Assembly: GCF_003672135.1 (NCBI RefSeq)
Contig: NC_039513.1
Span: forward strand, 8,370,833 to 8,434,832
Length of the DNA stretch: 64,000 bases
Direction of reading: 5' to 3'
From: Ooceraea biroi
Lineage: Eukaryota; Arthropoda; Insecta; Hymenoptera; Formicidae
Numbering within the stretch: the first letter of the stretch is position 1; every line of letters starts with the position of its first letter. A program made the position numbers and the translations under genes. This document shows, one piece after another, positions 60,901 to 64,000 of this stretch. The notes beneath the pieces were generated by a model, which saw only the letters and a program-made list of their open reading frames with translations, ran no database searches and had not been told where the DNA came from.

Positions 60901-63139
60901 TTCCGTGCAAAGATGATACCGGTAAGCCAGTAACGGGCACAGATTCCAATCGTTACGGCGAAGCCGAGTAACAGTGTTGCGCGTTACGTCGCGGATTTTA
61001 TCACCCGGACTTTCCCCGAGTATCTTGAATCTGCGTCCTTGCCAAATCTATCTTGATCGTTTCTGTGAAATGCTGCGGGAACATCGCGCAATTCGTTGCG
61101 AATAAGTTGAAAGATACTCTCGATGATTATATCATGAATCATCAATAAACCTCGCGCAAATTTCCAACGGAGTGGTGTAATCGGAATTGGGAAGATGAGA
61201 TGAGAGAGACAGCGTCGTTCAGCGATAATTGTGATAGCTGTCACGGAATTATATTAAATAATAACGAGCGCCGACGCGTAACGATCATTGTGCGAAGCCG
61301 GAATGTGAACAGCGATTGTAAAACATCGAGATAATTACAATTGTTAATCGGGGAACGCACGTTGCGATATCGCTGAACGTCGACTTCGCTCGCTTCCGAG
61401 AGCTCCGTCACGGCTTGCGCAACGCCTAAGAATTTCATATCGGTCTTTCTCTGGGTGATTTCTCCGTCGCAGTATCGAGCACGCGGGGATTTTAATTACT
61501 CCGTCGCGCACACAATACGCTCTGGAATTAAGTAATCCCGGCGGGATCTCGTTTCCGCCTCTGTCGGCGTCGTTGCGCCGTAACGTTGCGTAAAACGGAC
61601 GTCGATTCGCACGAATCCTCGTTAGCACGGGGGAGCGATGAGCCGGCTCGTGCGTACGATCTTAGGCGTGGAATCGCTCTCGGTCGCGGTTATGGGAAAT
61701 GTGAAAGCTGCCGCCGACTCTAGGCGACGTGGGTGTCGCCGATCTCACGCACCGCGCGCGCAATAGTCGCGTCCTCCGAGAGTCGCGGTTGCGTCGAGTC
61801 CTCCTCCCGGAAGGGAGAACTTTCCCTCGGAATCCTGCGCTGACGTTCCGCGAGAACGTCGTGCGAATGAGCTTTGCGTACGCCATGGGGTCCAACCACA
61901 CCGAACGCTATGGTGAGCCTGCGATCTGGCTCGCTCGCGCTTTTTACGGTCACGCGACCTCATCGTTATTTCATGCCCTTTGCCCTTTCATGAATTCCGT
62001 ACATTTGCGTCTTACGTTTGCTCAGTTCCGCTTTTTCGTTCCCTTCATGCCCTTTGCACTGGCGTTACGTATCACCGCACGGGTACCTACGTGACCAGCG
62101 ACGGAGTAACGAGGGCCGGCGGTATAAATAGTCGGTCGCGTCTTCCGTGCGCACTTGGCGACGTTATTTATCACCCGGAAGTGCCGCGGCAGGTCTGATT
62201 AACGAAGGTCGAGGGAGCCCGCCATAGAAACCACGAACCCAGCCTGGCCTCTGGCGGGTCTAGACCTCTTCTCGATATGCATGCACCATGCAAGAACGTG
62301 GCCGCTGGTCGCCCCATGCCGGTGCGCCGACCTTCCCCCGGTGTGTGAATCGCTCCCGTGCCCCCGGCCCCGACTCGCCGGCGCCGTTTTGTTAATACCG
62401 GCGCCATGACCAGGACTAACTGCCATTCTCGGCCTACGACCGTACGTAGGATCGAAATGTAACCGCTTGCGTTGTGCACGATGTCTCCTATAGATCGCTG
62501 ATCCGCCTGCATGTTGCAGTGACGATCGTTCTATTGTTGTAGTCGGCTGGACCGTGCAATCAATTGGCGGTAGACTTGGTAACTTGGCCTGAACGCCGAC
62601 AGCTTGAAGAGCGAGCGCTGATAACTTTGTACCATAGCTTTGAAGTGTTTTATGTGTAAAAGGATAATATCTCTCGATCAATCAATTAACGGTATACCTT
62701 TACTCGCACTTGAAGCTTCGTGCGACGCGATGCAAGCATGATGCTTCGGGTATCATTGGCATTCATAGCGATACGTAGCCAGTTAAGCCATAATTAAAGG
62801 TACGAGGGGAAACGTTAGGTTTATAATGTCAGAGCCTCCCGCTGAGTCAAGGGTTAAGGCTTATCGAGTCGGTAAACTCGTGACGTGCACGCGAGAATGT
62901 CGAGATCAGCATGACACTACAGTAAATTTTATCCTTCCTCCCTGCGAGAGGTGCTGGGAGGACGCCTTTTACGCCGAGGCACTAGAAGCCGCGAGTCTGC
63001 GGCTGCGTGCGAGCGAGGCGATCCTAAAACGCCGCGAATTTGTCGGATGCAAGCGTGGATTCGTCGCGTGGGAGTCGAGGACGAAGCTGAGATGGGCCGC
63101 GTCAACGACTTTAAAGGCACCATCGTATCCACGGAGATC
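57945..63139. other. Non-coding DNA, no gene recognised
   Basis: Frames of 110-160 codons occur (plus 60004-60483, minus 62199-62681, plus 62826-63158) but have no recognisable motifs and overlap frames on the other strand. The AT-rich part 59050-59560 holds a tandem duplication annotated separately. Confidence 0.5.
59335..59527. repeat. ~93-bp tandem duplication in AT-rich DNA
   Basis: The segment beginning AAGACAAATAAATTCC is repeated 93 bases later as AAGACAACTAAATTCA. Both continue through ATTGCACACAAAGAATA, CCTAATAAAA and AAACGCATGTAACTTAAACT. The second copy has an extra ATATTTA before AATAAACGCAT. Confidence 0.85.
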
Positions 63140-63141
63140 TA

Positions 63142-64000
63142 TTAGGAGTGTGATTTAGTTTTGAGGGTTTTGCAACAGATGGTTGTAGTGTCAGTTTGTT
63201 CCAATAGCTGTTTCCGATAACTGTTGTTTCTTACAGTCTTGACATTATCCATCACATTTAGTAGCATTATAGCAATAGATGCAATAACAGTCGTGTTTAT
63301 ATCATCGTAAAAATGCAACTTCCGAAAGCTCTTTAGCATTTTCGACATGCGTTGCTTTTGTTTTTTAATCAAAACAAAACTGCCGCTGACGGTTATAGAA
63401 TTCTTGTGGAAACTTGTGGTGATTCTGCCCCATCAATTAAGACGTGTGAATACTGGTTTAGACGCTTTAAAAGTGGTCATACTGATGTGAAGGACAAAGA
63501 ACGCTCGGGACAACGAAGAAAGCTTGAAAATGCAGATTTGCAAGCATTATTGCACGAAAATCCAACACGATCCACTTCAGAACTTGCCAGAGCATTAAAT
63601 GTTGATCGTACAACAGTTACGAAACATTTACATGAAATGGGAAAAATTCAGAAAGAAGGGAAATGGGTTCGACATCAATTATCGGAAAGTGCCATTTGAA
63701 CATTTGCATTTCGTTGATCGCCAGGCAAAAAAAGAAGAGTCTTTGTCTCGGATTGTTACTGGGGATGAAAAGTGGATCTATTTTGATAATCCGAAACGCA
63801 GAAAATCATGGGTGGATCCAGGCGAACCATCAACATTCTCCACTCCAAGACGCAATATTGACGGTTGAAAAGTAATGCTCTGTATTTGGTGGGATAGTGT
63901 ACTATGAGCTGTTAAATCCGCATGAGACTGTCACGGCTGATCGTTATCGACACCAATTGTACAAGTTGAAGCAAGCATTGGACGAAAAACGACCAGCAAT
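63142..64000 (+). mobile_element. Third copy of the amplified mariner family, cut by the window edge
   Basis: TA at 63140-63141 precedes TTAGGAGTGTGATTTAGTTT, the transposase-start end of the family. The copy is in the opposite orientation to the other two, with the gene on the plus strand. The unique 5' part runs to about 63590 and the first core unit is entered, but the sequence stops at 64000, before the first possible unit junction. Whether this copy is single or amplified cannot be seen. Confidence 0.93.
63352..63699 (+). pseudogene. Mariner transposase N-terminal part, disrupted (third copy)
   Basis: The frame encodes LLFFNQNKTAADGYRILVE, YWFRRFKSG, and the second helix-turn-helix SELARALNVDRTTVTKHLHE, then WVRHQLSESAI and a stop at the same place as in the other copies. 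It keeps WVRH where the other two read RVRH, which is closer to the WVPH motif of intact mariners. The segment with VTGDEKWIYFDNPKRRKSW follows in another frame (63599-63868) and itself ends in a stop after NIDG. It is not functional. Confidence 0.88.

Noticed and set aside
62199..62681. 160-codon minus-strand frame
   Set aside because: No recognisable motif and low-complexity His/Arg/Gly-rich composition; probably chance.

Overview
The window looks like a gene-poor stretch of an insect nuclear genome. The evidence is one spliced terminal coding exon, GC- and CpG-rich single-copy DNA with many simple repeats, and three distinct families of mariner-type (DD34D) DNA transposons plus several short inverted-repeat elements. 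This make-up is typical of hymenopteran genomes, ants in particular. That placement is an inference from composition and repeat content; no host gene here was identified to family. No bacterial operons, rRNA, convincing tRNA, CRISPR or viral genes were seen.

Layout. 1-1018 holds the 3' end of one plus-strand host gene: the end of an exon, a 267-bp intron and a terminal exon. The encoded tail is proline-rich and carries several YxxV/I-type tyrosine motifs. No other convincing host exon was found in the remaining 63 kb, which is either intergenic or intronic to a gene whose exons lie outside the window. That space is GC-rich single-copy sequence broken up by AT-rich repeats: a broken mariner/Tc1-superfamily element (6234-6797), an almost intact 1,287-bp mariner (9413-10699), a 4.3-kb tandem array of 491-561-bp monomers (16311-20581), a TTAA-flanked foldback element (23475-24192), a mariner whose core is repeated five times in tandem (27081-31016), a short inverted-repeat element with a second mariner family nested inside it (36495-38659), an unoccupied copy of the same element in inverted orientation (43387-44265), two copies of a CAAGG-ended element (45594-46399 and 48984-49763), a second five-fold amplified mariner (51979-55913), a near-perfect 579-bp palindrome (57364-57942), and the start of a third copy of the amplified mariner family (63142 to the window edge).

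The features form no pathway; the window is mainly a record of transposon activity. The strongest observations are these. (1) Two separate loci carry the same mariner family with its internal ~672-bp core amplified exactly five times through a 9-bp microhomology (TCTGGCAAG), and one of them shows a higher-order dimer pattern. (2) A filled site and a paralogous empty site for a mariner insertion occur in the same window. (3) A satellite-like array shows nested 36-37-bp repeats, stepwise monomer lengths and weak Pol III A/B-box matches. (4) Several elements could form long hairpins, which are possible sources of small RNAs. The two single-copy mariners are each only one nucleotide away from an open transposase frame.
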